Under the pieces are notes generated by a model. That model searched no databases. It saw nothing but the letters and a program-made list of their open reading frames with translations, and was not told the DNA's origin. This document shows positions 1-8,315 of a DNA stretch of 32,873 nt, piece after piece. Positions within the stretch are counted from its first letter, which is position 1. Each line of letters starts with the position of its first letter. Origin of the DNA: a virus. The stretch spans positions 1 to 32,873 of the IMG/VR virus record IMGVR_UViG_3300009163_000108; one strand, 5' to 3'. The position numbers and the translations under genes were made by a program.

Positions 1-18
1 AACCCCGAAGGATACAAC

Positions 19-402
19 ATGGGACTCCTCGACAAGATGCAGCCCGGCATGGCCGGTCCTGCTGGCCCCTCCATGGGCCAAGCCCCGCCAATGCCCCCAA
101 TGGGCGGTGGTGGCCCGCCAATGGGAGCGCCTCCCGGTGGCCCGCCAATGGGGCAGGGACAGCCCCCACAGGGCCAAGGCCCCGATCCGCAGATGATCCA
201 GCAGGCAATCATGCAGGTGGCCCAGCAGCTCAAGCAGCAGCATCCTGACGTGCCCGATCAGGACATCCTGATGACGGCCCAAAAGATCGTGATGACGAAG
301 CTGCAGGGCGGCGGTGGCCCGCCTCCTCAAGGCGGCATGCCTCCCGGTGGTGGCGGTATGCCTCCGATGGGCGGCGGCGGCATGCCTCCGGGCGGCATGT
401 AG
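19..402 (+). CDS. Small Met/Pro/Gly/Gln-rich protein upstream of portal
   Basis: This is a 127-residue protein of unknown function. Residues 10-58 and 97-127 are low-complexity Pro-Met-Gly runs. Between them, residues 58-95 form a plausible amphipathic helix rich in Gln, Lys and Leu. The protein begins MGLLDK, which resembles the starts of several putative ejection proteins further downstream. A GAAGGA ribosome-binding site lies about 6 bases before the ATG. An intrinsic terminator and then the portal gene follow. I infer a virion-associated or assembly-accessory role from position only. The gene upstream, probably terminase, is not in the window. Confidence 0.7.
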   Translation: MGLLDKMQPGMAGPAGPSMGQAPPMPPMGGGGPPMGAPPGGPPMGQGQPPQGQGPDPQMIQQAIMQVAQQLKQQHPDVPDQDILMTAQKIVMTKLQGGGGPPPQGGMPPGGGGMPPMGGGGMPPGGM

Positions 403-429
403 CACTGTAGCAGTTGTAGCAGACATCAG

Positions 430-460
430 AACGCCGCTCAGCAATGGGCGGCGTTTTCAT
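430..460 (+). terminator. Intrinsic terminator between small protein and portal
   Basis: An 8-bp GC-rich stem (AACGCCGC at 430-437 with GCGGCGTT at 448-455), extended by one wobble and one G-C pair, is followed by TTCATTT. It sits 28 bases after the stop codon and only 14 bases before the portal start. It may therefore attenuate rather than fully stop transcription. Confidence 0.65.
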
Positions 461-474
461 TTGCGGGGATACGC

Positions 475-2964
475 ATGGAAACTGGATACGCCAACGGCAC
501 TGGCATGGTGTCGACCGCCCCCGCACAGGCGCAGCTGCGCGAGCGCGAGGAAGACCCGCGCCTCGAAGACGGCAAGCTCACGAAGCAATTCAACGACTGG
601 GACAAGCGCCTCGATGGGCACTGGACAGCATGGGTCGATGAGGCCCGCGAAGCGTTCGACATCGTCGCTGGTCGCCAGTGGGATAAGGACGCCGAGGAGG
701 CGGCTGATGAAGCCCGCCTCAACATCATCTCGGTGAACCGCATCGACGCTATCGTGTCGGCTGTCTGCGGTTCGGAGATGACCAATCGTCAGGAAGTTCG
801 CTACTACCCGCGCGAGATGGCGACCAAGGACGAGACGGGGCAGGCACAGGACGCCGTCGTCAATGAGATGTTCACGGCAGCAGCTGACTGGGTCAGGGAT
901 GAGTGCGACGCGGCTGACGAGGAGAGCGCAGCATTCAGGGACTGCGTGATCTGCGGCATCGGTCTGACTGAAACCCGCATGGACTATGAGACTGACCCAG
1001 AAGGCGTTGCCCTCATCATGCGCGTCTCGCCACTGGAGATGCGGATCGATGCGTCAGCACGTCGCCCCGGCGCGACGGATGCCCAGTACATCCGTCGTCG
1101 CAAACCGTTCGGGCCGGATGAAGCCAAGCTGCGCTTCGGCGTCGAGGGCGAGAGTGGCCGGGCAACAAACTCGACAGGCCGCTTGGAGCGCAGGTTTCCG
1201 GGCTCGGCCTATGCGGGCGGTCAGGGCGATGATGAAACCGAGAGCGACAACGTCTGGATCACCGAATACCAGTGGTGGGAGCTGGAGAAGGTCTGGCGCG
1301 TGCTCAACCCGAACACGGGGCAGATCGAAGAGCTGGGCGACGAAGCCTATCAGCGCATCATTCAGGCGATGCCTGATCTGGAAGCGTCAAGTTTCAGCGT
1401 TAAGCGCCGCCGCTACTATCGCGCCTTCCGCGTCGGCGACCGCATCCTCGAAGCGACCGAACTCCCAGACGAGGAGTTCACCTACAAGTTCGTGACCGGC
1501 AAGCTCGATGAGACCAAGGGTGTTTGGTACGGCATCGTGCGCCCGATGATCGAGCCGCAGAAGCTGCTCAACAAGCAGATCAGCCAGACCCAGCGCATCA
1601 TCGACAACAACGCCAAGGGTGGACTGCTCGCCGAGATGGATGCGTTTGAAGACCCGGAGCAGGCCAAGCTCGACTGGGCAGCAAGCGACAGCATTGTATG
1701 GCTCAAGCCGGGCTCGCTGGGCTCAAGCCCGCGTGTCATGCCCAAGCCCATCGCCCAGACGCCTCCGGGCATCGACAAGCTGCTCGCCATCGCACAGGAG
1801 GCCGTCCAAGGCGTCTCTGGCGTGAACAACGAGATGCTCGGCATCATCGACCGCGAGCAGGCTGGCGTCGTCGGCGTGCAGCGCAAGGAAGCCGCCTACG
1901 GTGTCTTGAAAGCCTTCTTCAACTCACTGCGCCGCTACCGCAAGGTGCATGGCCGTCACCTGCTCAAGCTGATCCAGAAGTACATGACCGATGGCCGTCT
2001 GGTCCGCATCGTCGGGCGCACCGGCAACGTGCAGTACCTGCCACTGCTCCGCGACCCGAACACGGCACGCTTCGACACCATCGTCGACGAAGCGCCGACA
2101 GGACCGAACCAGAAGGACAAGGTGTTCCAGTTCCTCATGATGTTCGGAGCGCCCGTGCTCTCGAAGCTCAACCTGCCGCCTTCGGTGTGGATGAAGTTTC
2201 TGGAGTTCTCGCCCCTGCCGACAGCGCTCGTCTCCGAGATGCAGAAGATGATCGCCGAGATGCCACCCCAGCCCAATCCCGAAGAGGAAAAAGCAAAGGC
2301 CGAGAACGCCAAGCTGCAGGCCGACCTTCAGAAGCTGCAGATGGAAATGGCCATAGAGCAGCAACGCCTGCAGATGGACACGCAACGCCTGCAGATGGAG
2401 ATGCAGCACGGCTCAATGAAGTCGCAGGTCGATATGTCGAAGGTGCAGGGCGCAAACCAGAAGCTCGAAGTCGAGAACCAGTGGGTAAAGATCGAAATGG
2501 CTCGCGCCCAGATGGAGCAGATGAACTCCTCACAGGAAGCCACGCTGCGAGCGCGCGAGACGCAGATGCGCGAGGCCAACGACAAGCTCAAGATCGACGC
2601 CGACATGCAGAAGCTGCAGGCCGACACCGAGATCAGGCGGATGGAGCTGGAGATCAAACGCGCTGAGCTGGAGTTCCGCCAGCAGGAGATGGCGCTGCAG
2701 CGCGCTGAGCTGGAGGCCAAGGTCGGCATCGAGCGCATGAAGCTCAGGCATGCAAGCCGCCTGCACAACGCAACGCTCGAAGAGTCTACTGTAGACGACA
2801 ATGATGATGGTACTTCTGATGCCGCGCCCATCACCAAAGAAAGTTCAGCGGCAAAACGTATGCGCGAACTGCACGAGCTGATGTCGGCCCCGGTCGAGAT
2901 CGAAGTTGACCCCGTAACTGGCAAGAAGCGCGCACGTCGCGTCCTGCCTTCAACCAACAATTGA
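475..2964 (+). CDS. Portal protein, P22 gp1-like, with extended C-terminal coiled coil
   Basis: This 829-residue protein would form the dodecameric portal ring at the unique vertex of the head, through which DNA is packaged and ejected. Residues 20-600 have the P22-type portal pattern. An acidic N-terminal helix (DWDKRLDGHWTAWVDEAREA) is followed by the 'GRQWD' motif, the 'NRIDAIVSAVCGSEMTNRQ' segment and the 'IDNNAKGG...EDPEQAKLDW' stretch. Residues about 600-760 are almost pure heptads rich in Met, Gln, Leu and Glu (QRLQMDTQRLQMEMQ). They correspond to the helical barrel of P22-type portals but look longer; P22 gp1 itself is about 725 residues. A GGGGAT ribosome-binding site precedes the ATG. 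The family call is confident, and no terminase is in view. Confidence 0.9.
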   Translation: METGYANGTGMVSTAPAQAQLREREEDPRLEDGKLTKQFNDWDKRLDGHWTAWVDEAREAFDIVAGRQWDKDAEEAADEARLNIISVNRIDAIVSAVCGSEMTNRQEVRYYPREMATKDETGQAQDAVVNEMFTAAADWVRDECDAADEESAAFRDCVICGIGLTETRMDYETDPEGVALIMRVSPLEMRIDASARRPGATDAQYIRRRKPFGPDEAKLRFGVEGESGRATNSTGRLERRFPGSAYAGGQGDDETESDNVWITEYQWWELEKVWRVLNPNTGQIEELGDEAYQRIIQAMPDLEASSFSVKRRRYYRAFRVGDRILEATELPDEEFTYKFVTGKLDETKGVWYGIVRPMIEPQKLLNKQISQTQRIIDNNAKGGLLAEMDAFEDPEQAKLDWAASDSIVWLKPGSLGSSPRVMPKPIAQTPPGIDKLLAIAQEAVQGVSGVNNEMLGIIDREQAGVVGVQRKEAAYGVLKAFFNSLRRYRKVHGRHLLKLIQKYMTDGRLVRIVGRTGNVQYLPLLRDPNTARFDTIVDEAPTGPNQKDKVFQFLMMFGAPVLSKLNLPPSVWMKFLEFSPLPTALVSEMQKMIAEMPPQPNPEEEKAKAENAKLQADLQKLQMEMAIEQQRLQMDTQRLQMEMQHGSMKSQVDMSKVQGANQKLEVENQWVKIEMARAQMEQMNSSQEATLRARETQMREANDKLKIDADMQKLQADTEIRRMELEIKRAELEFRQQEMALQRAELEAKVGIERMKLRHASRLHNATLEESTVDDNDDGTSDAAPITKESSAAKRMRELHELMSAPVEIEVDPVTGKKRARRVLPSTNN

Positions 2965-2977
2965 TCGGAGAATATAA

Positions 2978-3418
2978 ATGCCAGCTGGTAACTTCGCGGT
3001 ATTCAACATCGCAAAGAAGAAACTGTCGGACGGTACGTTCGACCTCGACGGAAACATCTTCCGTATGGTCCTGACAACATCGGTGCAGGCGATTAGCTCG
3101 ACATTTGTTGGCAGCTCCACCAACTGTCAGTACTCCGATCTCACAAACGAGGTGTCAGGCACTGGATACACCGCGACTGGAAAGCTGCTTACGGCAACGT
3201 GGACGCAGTCGGTCGGCACAATCACATTCGATGTGGACGATCAGGCGTGGACCGCCTCGACGATTACCGCAAAGTACGCGATCATCTATGAGAACACGAG
3301 CGCCCAAAAGAACCTGCTTGCTTGGGTCGATCTTGAGACTGGCGGCGGCTCAGTTTCGACTACGGCAGGCACGCTCACCGTCACCATCAACGCCTCTGGC
3401 GTTTTCACGCAATCGTAG
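2978..3418 (+). CDS. Small beta-rich phage structural protein, function unknown
   Basis: This 146-residue protein is rich in Thr, Ser and beta-branched residues and has no signal peptide. It has the look of small phage head or tail proteins of the 'DGNIFRMVLTTS ... YSDLTNEVSGTGYTATGKLL' type. These occur in many proteobacterial phage structural clusters and have no assigned role. It starts 13 bases after the portal stop with a CGGAG ribosome-binding site. The following gene uses the AGGAG that overlaps this gene's stop codon, so the two are probably coupled. A decoration or head-fibre role is possible, but this rests on position. Confidence 0.75.
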   Translation: MPAGNFAVFNIAKKKLSDGTFDLDGNIFRMVLTTSVQAISSTFVGSSTNCQYSDLTNEVSGTGYTATGKLLTATWTQSVGTITFDVDDQAWTASTITAKYAIIYENTSAQKNLLAWVDLETGGGSVSTTAGTLTVTINASGVFTQS

Positions 3419-3426
3419 GAGCTACA

Positions 3427-3675
3427 ATGGCCATCTGGACAATCACCGTAGACGGCGACGACTACCTCGCCACACCCGAGACAGGCGACGCCATTCCCCA
3501 GCCCCTGCTGAAGAGCAACGACAAGCTCACGCTCAAGGCGCTCGCTCGCGCTGTCTATCTGGAAGACCGCGTGCGCTTCCCTGAGGAAGGCAATACGCTC
3601 ACCATTGCGGACACTGGTGGGCCAGCAAACGATGTCCGTGTTCTGGTCGAGCGCCTCGCGGCGGAAGGGTTCTAA
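3427..3675 (+). CDS. Conserved small hypothetical protein
   Basis: This 82-residue acidic protein is not recognised. It starts with a short beta-strand pair (TITVDGDDYLAT). It ends with a helix that looks suited to oligomerisation or docking (NDVRVLVERLAAEGF). The ribosome-binding site AGGAG spans the stop of the preceding gene, 5 bases before the ATG, and the next gene begins 3 bases after its stop. This tight spacing puts it in the same virion operon, so a minor structural protein is the best guess. Confidence 0.65.
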   Translation: MAIWTITVDGDDYLATPETGDAIPQPLLKSNDKLTLKALARAVYLEDRVRFPEEGNTLTIADTGGPANDVRVLVERLAAEGF

Positions 3676-3678
3676 TCC

Positions 3679-4983
3679 ATGCTCTTGCTCGCAAGCACGT
3701 CCGACAAGATTTCGATCACTACATCGACGGCTGCGACCATCAAGGTTCAGGCGGCTTGGGTGGACCTCAACGGCACGACCGTCACGCCGGGGCGGACCAA
3801 CACCGCCATCGCATCGGCGGCTACGACTGACGTGGTGGCGTCACCTGCTGCATCCACGCAGCGGAACATTCGTGGCATGACGATCTGGAACAGCGATGCC
3901 TCCCTGTCGTGCTCCATTCAGGTCACACACACTGACGGCACAACTTCACTCAACGTCGCTGTGTTCACCCTCACGCCCGGAACTGGCGTCCAGTACACCG
4001 AGGGCGCGGGGTTCACCCCCATGTTCAGCTCGATTGCGAACGCAGTGAACGTGCAGGAGTTCAACGGCGCATCTGGAACATGGACGAAGCCTGCGGGCGC
4101 CACACTTGTCATTGTCGAACTTATCGGTGCGGGCGGTGGCGGTGGCGGTGGTGCATCCCTTGCGACTACTGTTGTAGCCAAGGGCGGCGGCGGCGGCGGT
4201 GGTGGCGCATGGGTGCGTGGGGAGTTCCGGGCATCTGAACTGGGCTCCACTGAGACCGTGACAATTGGTGCAGGTGGAACGGCAGGCGCGGCATCAACGG
4301 CGGGCAACTCAGGCGGTAACGGCGGGGTTGGTGGTAGCTCGACATTCGGTTCGTGGCTTACTGCATTCGGCGGCGGTGGTGGCGCGGGTGGTGCAAACTC
4401 GGCGGCTGTTACTGGCGGCGGCGGCGGTGGTGGCGTTGGCGGCGCGGGGGGCGTTGGATCGACTTCGGGCGGCACTGGCGGCGTGCCCACAGCAGCAACC
4501 AACGGCGCGGGCGGTCAGGGCGTCACTGGCAGCGTAGCCGTAGCCACTACGCAGAACGCAGAATTTGGCGGCGGTGGTGGCGCTGGAAGCGCAAACCCTC
4601 CCGTAGCGAACTCTAACGGCGGCTCAAGCTGGCGCGGCGGTGGTGGTGGCGGGTCGGGTGGCGGACACACGGCAACCCCAGCAAACGTTGCGGGCGGTGA
4701 TGGTGGGCGCTCTGGCTCATACACAGCGGGTGGCGGCGGCACGGCGGGCGCTAACATTACGCCCACCGCTGGAGCGAACGGCACCAACGCTACGTCAGGC
4801 CGTGGTGGCTATGGCGGTGGCGGCGGCGGCACGACCGTCACGGCATCTACGGCGGGCGCTGCTGGCGGCAATGGCGGCATCGGTGGTGGCGGCGGTGGTG
4901 GTGGCGGCGTCGGCATGAACCCCGGCGTCGGCGGCGCGGGCGGCGTGGGTGGAGCTGGCTACTGCATCGTCTATTCGTGGTGA
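3679..4983 (+). CDS. Glycine-rich tail/adhesin-like protein with conserved N-terminal phage domain
   Basis: This 434-residue protein has two parts. Residues 1-115 form a beta-rich domain (STSDKISITTSTAATIKVQA, 'PGRTNTAIASAATTDVV', 'VQYTEGAGF') seen in many small phage structural proteins. From about residue 130, 'WTKPAGATLVIVELIGAG' opens a glycine-rich domain that runs to the C terminus. It contains many G4-G7 runs broken by Ser, Asn and Ala and ends with the strand GYCIVYSW. Glycine-rich domains of this kind occur in phage tail fibres and adhesins; the S16 gp38 adhesin packs such runs as polyglycine-II helices. Adhesin function is inferred from composition. A GGAAGGG ribosome-binding site is weakly placed. 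The opposite strand shows long Pro-rich shadow frames only. Confidence 0.75.
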   Translation: MLLLASTSDKISITTSTAATIKVQAAWVDLNGTTVTPGRTNTAIASAATTDVVASPAASTQRNIRGMTIWNSDASLSCSIQVTHTDGTTSLNVAVFTLTPGTGVQYTEGAGFTPMFSSIANAVNVQEFNGASGTWTKPAGATLVIVELIGAGGGGGGGASLATTVVAKGGGGGGGGAWVRGEFRASELGSTETVTIGAGGTAGAASTAGNSGGNGGVGGSSTFGSWLTAFGGGGGAGGANSAAVTGGGGGGGVGGAGGVGSTSGGTGGVPTAATNGAGGQGVTGSVAVATTQNAEFGGGGGAGSANPPVANSNGGSSWRGGGGGGSGGGHTATPANVAGGDGGRSGSYTAGGGGTAGANITPTAGANGTNATSGRGGYGGGGGGTTVTASTAGAAGGNGGIGGGGGGGGGVGMNPGVGGAGGVGGAGYCIVYSW

Positions 4984-4989
4984 TGACGA

Positions 4990-6258
4990 ATGGCTAGGTT
5001 TGGGTCATTCAGCGGGTTCCTGCGGGACGCGACGTGGTTCACACCCACCGCGTCTGTCGAGGGATTTTTCACTGAAGACCTGATTACAACTGGCGTTGCG
5101 GCTGGCAGCGTCACGCTATTCCCCGGCGCGGGCACGCTCACGCTGGCTGGGCAGGCAGCAACAGTTACAGCGAGTTCGTCCGTCACGCCGGGAGTGGGCT
5201 CACTAACGCTCACAGGGTTCGGTGCGACAGTCGCGGCCAACTTCACTGCAACGCCCGGCGCGGGCACGCTTACTCTTACCGGCCTTGCGGTCACGCTCGC
5301 GGCCAGTAGCTCCGTCACGCCCGGCGCGGGTGCGCTGACCCTGACCGGCTTCGCGGCAACGCTCGCCGCGTCGTCTGCAGTCACTCCCGGTGTTGGATCG
5401 CTGACGCTGACCGGGTTTGCGGCCAGTGTAGTGGCCGACAGTTCCGTTACGCCGGGTGCTGGCTCGCTGACGCTGAGCGGCTTCGCTCCGACCGTAACGG
5501 GCGGCAGCGGAGTGGTTGACTTCACCGCCAATCCGGGGACTGGCGCACTCACGCTCACCGGCTTTGCTCCGACCCTGTCAGCCAGCAGCGTTGCAACGCC
5601 GGGTGTTGGGTCGCTGACCCTCACGGGTCTCGCGCCGTCTGTCGCGGCAGACAGCACCGCATCGCCCGGCACTGGCACATTGGTGCTCAATGGCTTTGCC
5701 CCAACGGTCAGTGGCGGCGCAGTCGATGTCACGGTCGCGCCGGGCACAGGCACGCTGACACTGGTCGGCTACGCGCCAACGGTAACAGGCAGCGCAGCCC
5801 TAAGCACAGCCGACAACCTGATCGACAGGTTTCACCGCCGCAAGCGCAGGAAAGAATCGTGGCGTCCGCTGCGCCCCGAAGAGCGCGACTACGATCCGAC
5901 CGACTATCGCAACTTCGAGCCCAAGCCGGAACCAGAGCCGCTCGCCGCTGATGCGGTCATGCCTGCCAAGATTTCCGCTGGCATGCTGTCACGCCTGTCG
6001 GTGTCGAGCGATCAGGTTCAGGTCAAAGCGCTGGAGCAGCTCACCACAGAAGCGCTGCGCGCCGAGAACCGCAGCAAGATCGACAAGATCAACCGCGTGC
6101 TCGAAGCCATCGGGCTTGAGGCGCTGAAGGTCGAGAAGGAGAAGGAGCGGCGCAGGCAGGAGCTTCTCGCATTCCAGCGCGAGCTTGCAGCCTATGCCGA
6201 GCAGCTCCGTCTTGAGGAAGAGGAGGAGGAAGAAATGCTCCTTCTCATGGCGGCATAG
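4990..6258 (+). CDS. Repeat protein with about ten 21-residue beta repeats and a charged helical tail
   Basis: This 422-residue protein has three parts. Residues 1-35 are a short N-terminal segment. Residues about 38-275 contain roughly ten copies of a 20-22 residue unit with consensus TPGxGxLTLTGFAxTxAAS. Each unit probably forms two short strands, which fits a beta-solenoid or fibrous repeat. After a basic patch (RFHRRKRRK), residues 300-422 are charged and helical, ending in a Glu-rich coiled coil (EEEEEEE). The architecture suggests a fibre or spacer rod with a helical attachment or trimerisation end, but function is unknown. It begins 6 bases after the glycine-rich gene, with no strong ribosome-binding site, so coupling is likely. 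Confidence 0.75.
   Translation: MARFGSFSGFLRDATWFTPTASVEGFFTEDLITTGVAAGSVTLFPGAGTLTLAGQAATVTASSSVTPGVGSLTLTGFGATVAANFTATPGAGTLTLTGLAVTLAASSSVTPGAGALTLTGFAATLAASSAVTPGVGSLTLTGFAASVVADSSVTPGAGSLTLSGFAPTVTGGSGVVDFTANPGTGALTLTGFAPTLSASSVATPGVGSLTLTGLAPSVAADSTASPGTGTLVLNGFAPTVSGGAVDVTVAPGTGTLTLVGYAPTVTGSAALSTADNLIDRFHRRKRRKESWRPLRPEERDYDPTDYRNFEPKPEPEPLAADAVMPAKISAGMLSRLSVSSDQVQVKALEQLTTEALRAENRSKIDKINRVLEAIGLEALKVEKEKERRRQELLAFQRELAAYAEQLRLEEEEEEEMLLLMAA
5110..5800 (+). repeat. In-frame tandem repeats, about 63-66 bp, inside the repeat protein
   Basis: About ten tandem coding repeats encode TPGxGxLTLTGFAxT units. They are diverged at the nucleotide level but keep the frame. Two copies carry short insertions (GGSGVVDFT and GGAVDVT), which suggests slippage or recombination followed by selection on the protein. 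Confidence 0.8.
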
Positions 6259-6271
6259 GGAGGGCTGAGAC

Positions 6272-6499
6272 ATGGACTTACCACTCTGGATGACGAGGCG
6301 TCAGGCCACGGGCATCGAGCGCGGGCTCGCGGTCTGCGGGTTCAAGGATGTCGTGCTGAACGGGTTCGGCGCACTGAACGCAATCGGCGTTGCTGCGACC
6401 GACATCGCGAGCGGACGGCGATACATGGCGATAGCCCTCAGTCATGGCGAAGTGCATGACATTCCACTGAAACTGCTGAAGGCAAGGGGCCGCGCATGA
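6272..6499 (+). CDS. Small hypothetical protein
   Basis: This 75-residue basic protein is not recognised. It has an N-terminal helix (LPLWMTRRQATGIERGL) and then a beta-rich centre ending in 'RRYMAIALSHGEVHDIPLKL'. AGGGAGG lies about 8 bases before the ATG. The stop overlaps the next start (ATGA), so the two are co-translated. It may be an assembly or head-associated protein by position, but nothing in the sequence fixes its role. Confidence 0.65.
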   Translation: MDLPLWMTRRQATGIERGLAVCGFKDVVLNGFGALNAIGVAATDIASGRRYMAIALSHGEVHDIPLKLLKARGRA

Positions 6500-6738
6500 A
6501 CAAGGACGACAAGAAGATCATGGAGGACGCCTACATCCGCCTCCTCGAAAGAGCGAACATTCAGGCGGGCGATGAACCCCACCTGATCTTCGGCATGCTC
6601 GCGGTCGAGAACGAGATGATGCTGCAGCACATCGAGCTGCTGAAGCAGACACACCGCGCATTCGTTGAGCACGTCAACAAACGATTGCCCAACCTTCGCC
6701 TCGTCATCCCCGAGGCCGGGTTCAAAGTCACTCAGTAG
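6496..6738 (+). CDS. Small helical hypothetical protein
   Basis: This 80-residue protein is not recognised. Residues 1-65 are almost entirely helical and charged (KDDKKIMEDAYIRLLERANI; ENEMMLQHIELLKQTHRAFV), consistent with a small coiled-coil assembly factor. It overlaps the preceding gene by ATGA and ends 26 bases before a strong terminator. It is thus the last gene of the first virion transcription unit. Position just before the scaffold candidate suggests a morphogenesis role, but this is an inference. Confidence 0.65.
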   Translation: MNKDDKKIMEDAYIRLLERANIQAGDEPHLIFGMLAVENEMMLQHIELLKQTHRAFVEHVNKRLPNLRLVIPEAGFKVTQ

Positions 6739-6764
6739 TCCACCACCACAATCGAACGACAGAG

Positions 6765-6791
6765 AACCCAGCCATCGAGCTGGGTTTTTTC
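6765..6791 (+). terminator. Intrinsic terminator before scaffold gene
   Basis: A perfect 8-bp stem (AACCCAGC at 6765-6772, GCTGGGTT at 6779-6786) with a 6-base loop is followed by TTTTC. It separates the small-gene pair from the scaffold candidate, 23 bases before that gene's ATG. Confidence 0.85.
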
Positions 6792-6813
6792 ATTTCAGAA
6801 ACGGAGACCACTC

Positions 6814-7767
6814 ATGGCAGACGACATCGAATCCCAACTCTCTGCAGTCATCGAGAAAGCGCCGATGACCTTGCAAGAGGGCGACGAGGGCTTCTCTCCC
6901 TCCGCTATCCCAGAGAAGGCCGCGCCTGTTCAGGACGAGCCCACTGCAATCGTCGAGAAGACTGACGCCGAGAAGGCCGCAGAAGCGCTTGCTGCCGAGA
7001 ACGATATCGAGGTGATCCGCAAGCGCCTCGCAGACATCGAGAAGAAGGCGGCGGACAAGGATGGTCAGGCCGCGTCCGAGCGCGCTAAGCGCCGCGCCGC
7101 CGAAGCCCAGAACAAGCAGATGGCTGACCAGCTCGCACGCTATGAGCAACAGCAGCGGGCGATGCAGGCGCGTCGCCAGATGGGCAACATCCCCGACCCG
7201 GAAGAGAACGTCGTCGAGGCGTTGAAGTATGAGCGAGCCCTGCGCATGCAACGCGAGCAGCAGGAGGGCCAGCGCTGGCAACAGCAACAGGTCCAGCAGC
7301 AGCAGATCGATCAGGTCACGCAGCTGAAGAACACGGTCGAGGACTTCGAGGCCGAGTTTCGCGATGCCAACCCTGACTATGACGAGGCGGCTGAGTGGCT
7401 GGTCGACATGGAGCAGAAGAAGCTGGAGCTGGCCGGGGCTCCAAAAGCTCAGGCCGAGCAGATGGCCCTGAACTGGGCGATCAACATGGCGCAGATGGGT
7501 TTGTCCCAAGGACGTAACCCCGCCCAGATGGCCTACGAGGCCGCTAAGATGCTGAACTGGAAGCCGAAGGGGGCAGGAGCCAATGCAGCCGCCCAGCAGC
7601 TGGCGGCTCAGCAACAGAAGCTCTCGACCCAGAAGGCAGGACAGCAGGCCGCGAAGACCATCGGCGGCGGCGGGGCGCAGAGTTCCGGCACGCTTTCCCT
7701 CGCCCAGATCGGCGAGCTGAAGGGGGCCGCGTTCGACTCGGCGATGGAGAAATACCTGTCCCGCTAA
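6814..7767 (+). CDS. Probable capsid scaffolding protein
   Basis: This 317-residue protein is highly charged and rich in Gln, Ala, Glu and Lys. Residues 50-190 are a long coiled coil (KTDAEKAAEALAAENDIEVI; a Gln-rich run near residue 155). The C-terminal part is Ala/Gln-rich and ends with a short helix, LKGAAFDSAMEKYLSR. Scaffolds of short-tailed phages look like this: long, helical, of low complexity, with a short C-terminal coat-binding helix. It lies downstream of the portal and is preceded and followed by terminators. The capsid gene lies 5.7 kb away rather than next to it, which is unusual. The assignment rests on composition and context. Confidence 0.65.
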   Translation: MADDIESQLSAVIEKAPMTLQEGDEGFSPSAIPEKAAPVQDEPTAIVEKTDAEKAAEALAAENDIEVIRKRLADIEKKAADKDGQAASERAKRRAAEAQNKQMADQLARYEQQQRAMQARRQMGNIPDPEENVVEALKYERALRMQREQQEGQRWQQQQVQQQQIDQVTQLKNTVEDFEAEFRDANPDYDEAAEWLVDMEQKKLELAGAPKAQAEQMALNWAINMAQMGLSQGRNPAQMAYEAAKMLNWKPKGAGANAAAQQLAAQQQKLSTQKAGQQAAKTIGGGGAQSSGTLSLAQIGELKGAAFDSAMEKYLSR

Positions 7768-7772
7768 CGGAA

Positions 7773-7800
7773 AAACCCCGGCACACGCATGCCGGGGTTT
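7773..7800 (+). terminator. Intrinsic terminator after scaffold gene
   Basis: A perfect 11-bp stem (AAACCCCGGCA at 7773-7783, TGCCGGGGTTT at 7790-7800) has a 6-base loop. Runs of A and T on both sides make it potentially bidirectional. It marks the left edge of the accessory island. Confidence 0.9.
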
Positions 7801-7850
7801 CCTAGTCTGGGTGGCGACAGTTGGTGGACCCTCCTGTCTTGGGTTATTCT

Positions 7851-8315
7851 ATGAAAATGATTCCCGGCGTCAACCGATACGCAAAGAGACCTGTTTACGA
7901 AACCGAGTCCGACCGCGATGAGCAGCGGGCCGTGGCGAAGGTGTTGCGCGCTGCGTGGCAGGTCGATGTCAAGCTGATGCCGAAACTGGCGACGGCTGAC
8001 TACCAGATCACGCGCGAGGGCAGGCTACTGGCCATCGGCGAACACAAGCGGCGCCGGGTGACGGCGGATACCTACGACACGCTGATCCTGTCCTACGCCA
8101 AGGCACGCAAGCTCCTCATCATGGGATACGAGCGCCGGGTCAACGTGCTCATCATCGTCCACTACGACGACCAGCTGATGTGGGCTCACCTGACCAACGC
8201 GCATCTGGAGAAGAGTCGGAAGGCCGGTCGCACCGACCGTGGCGACATCCACGATATCGAGCGGTGCGTCGAGATACGCCAGTCGGAAATGAAGAAGATC
8301 AAGGTGCCTGATTGA
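7851..8315 (+). CDS. Putative PD-(D/E)XK-fold nuclease-like protein
   Basis: This protein has 154 residues from the chosen ATG. Residues 23-70 carry a candidate nuclease core: E24 in a first helix, D50 in 'TADYQI', and E64-x-K66 in 'AIGEHKRR'. That order and spacing fits the PD-(D/E)XK fold. Strands and helices continue with 'VNVLIIVHYDD'. If real, it would cut DNA, as phage resolvases or host-genome nucleases do, or it could be an inactive relative. A TTG at 7821 with GGGTGG 6 bases upstream would add ten residues and is a possible alternative start. The ATG has no clear ribosome-binding site. The stop overlaps the next start. The fold call is moderate. Confidence 0.55.
   Translation: MKMIPGVNRYAKRPVYETESDRDEQRAVAKVLRAAWQVDVKLMPKLATADYQITREGRLLAIGEHKRRRVTADTYDTLILSYAKARKLLIMGYERRVNVLIIVHYDDQLMWAHLTNAHLEKSRKAGRTDRGDIHDIERCVEIRQSEMKKIKVPD

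Noticed and set aside
1698-2666. A 322-codon plus-strand frame inside the portal gene
   Set aside because: It is a frame shadow of the portal coiled-coil region and has Arg-rich low-complexity composition.
3918-4787. Pro-rich minus-strand open frames opposite the glycine-rich gene
   Set aside because: Gly codons on one strand give Pro codons on the other; no independent signals.
5110-5800. Regular repeats that could be taken for a CRISPR array
   Set aside because: The repeats are diverged, in frame and encode a coherent 21-residue protein unit; there are no unique spacers.
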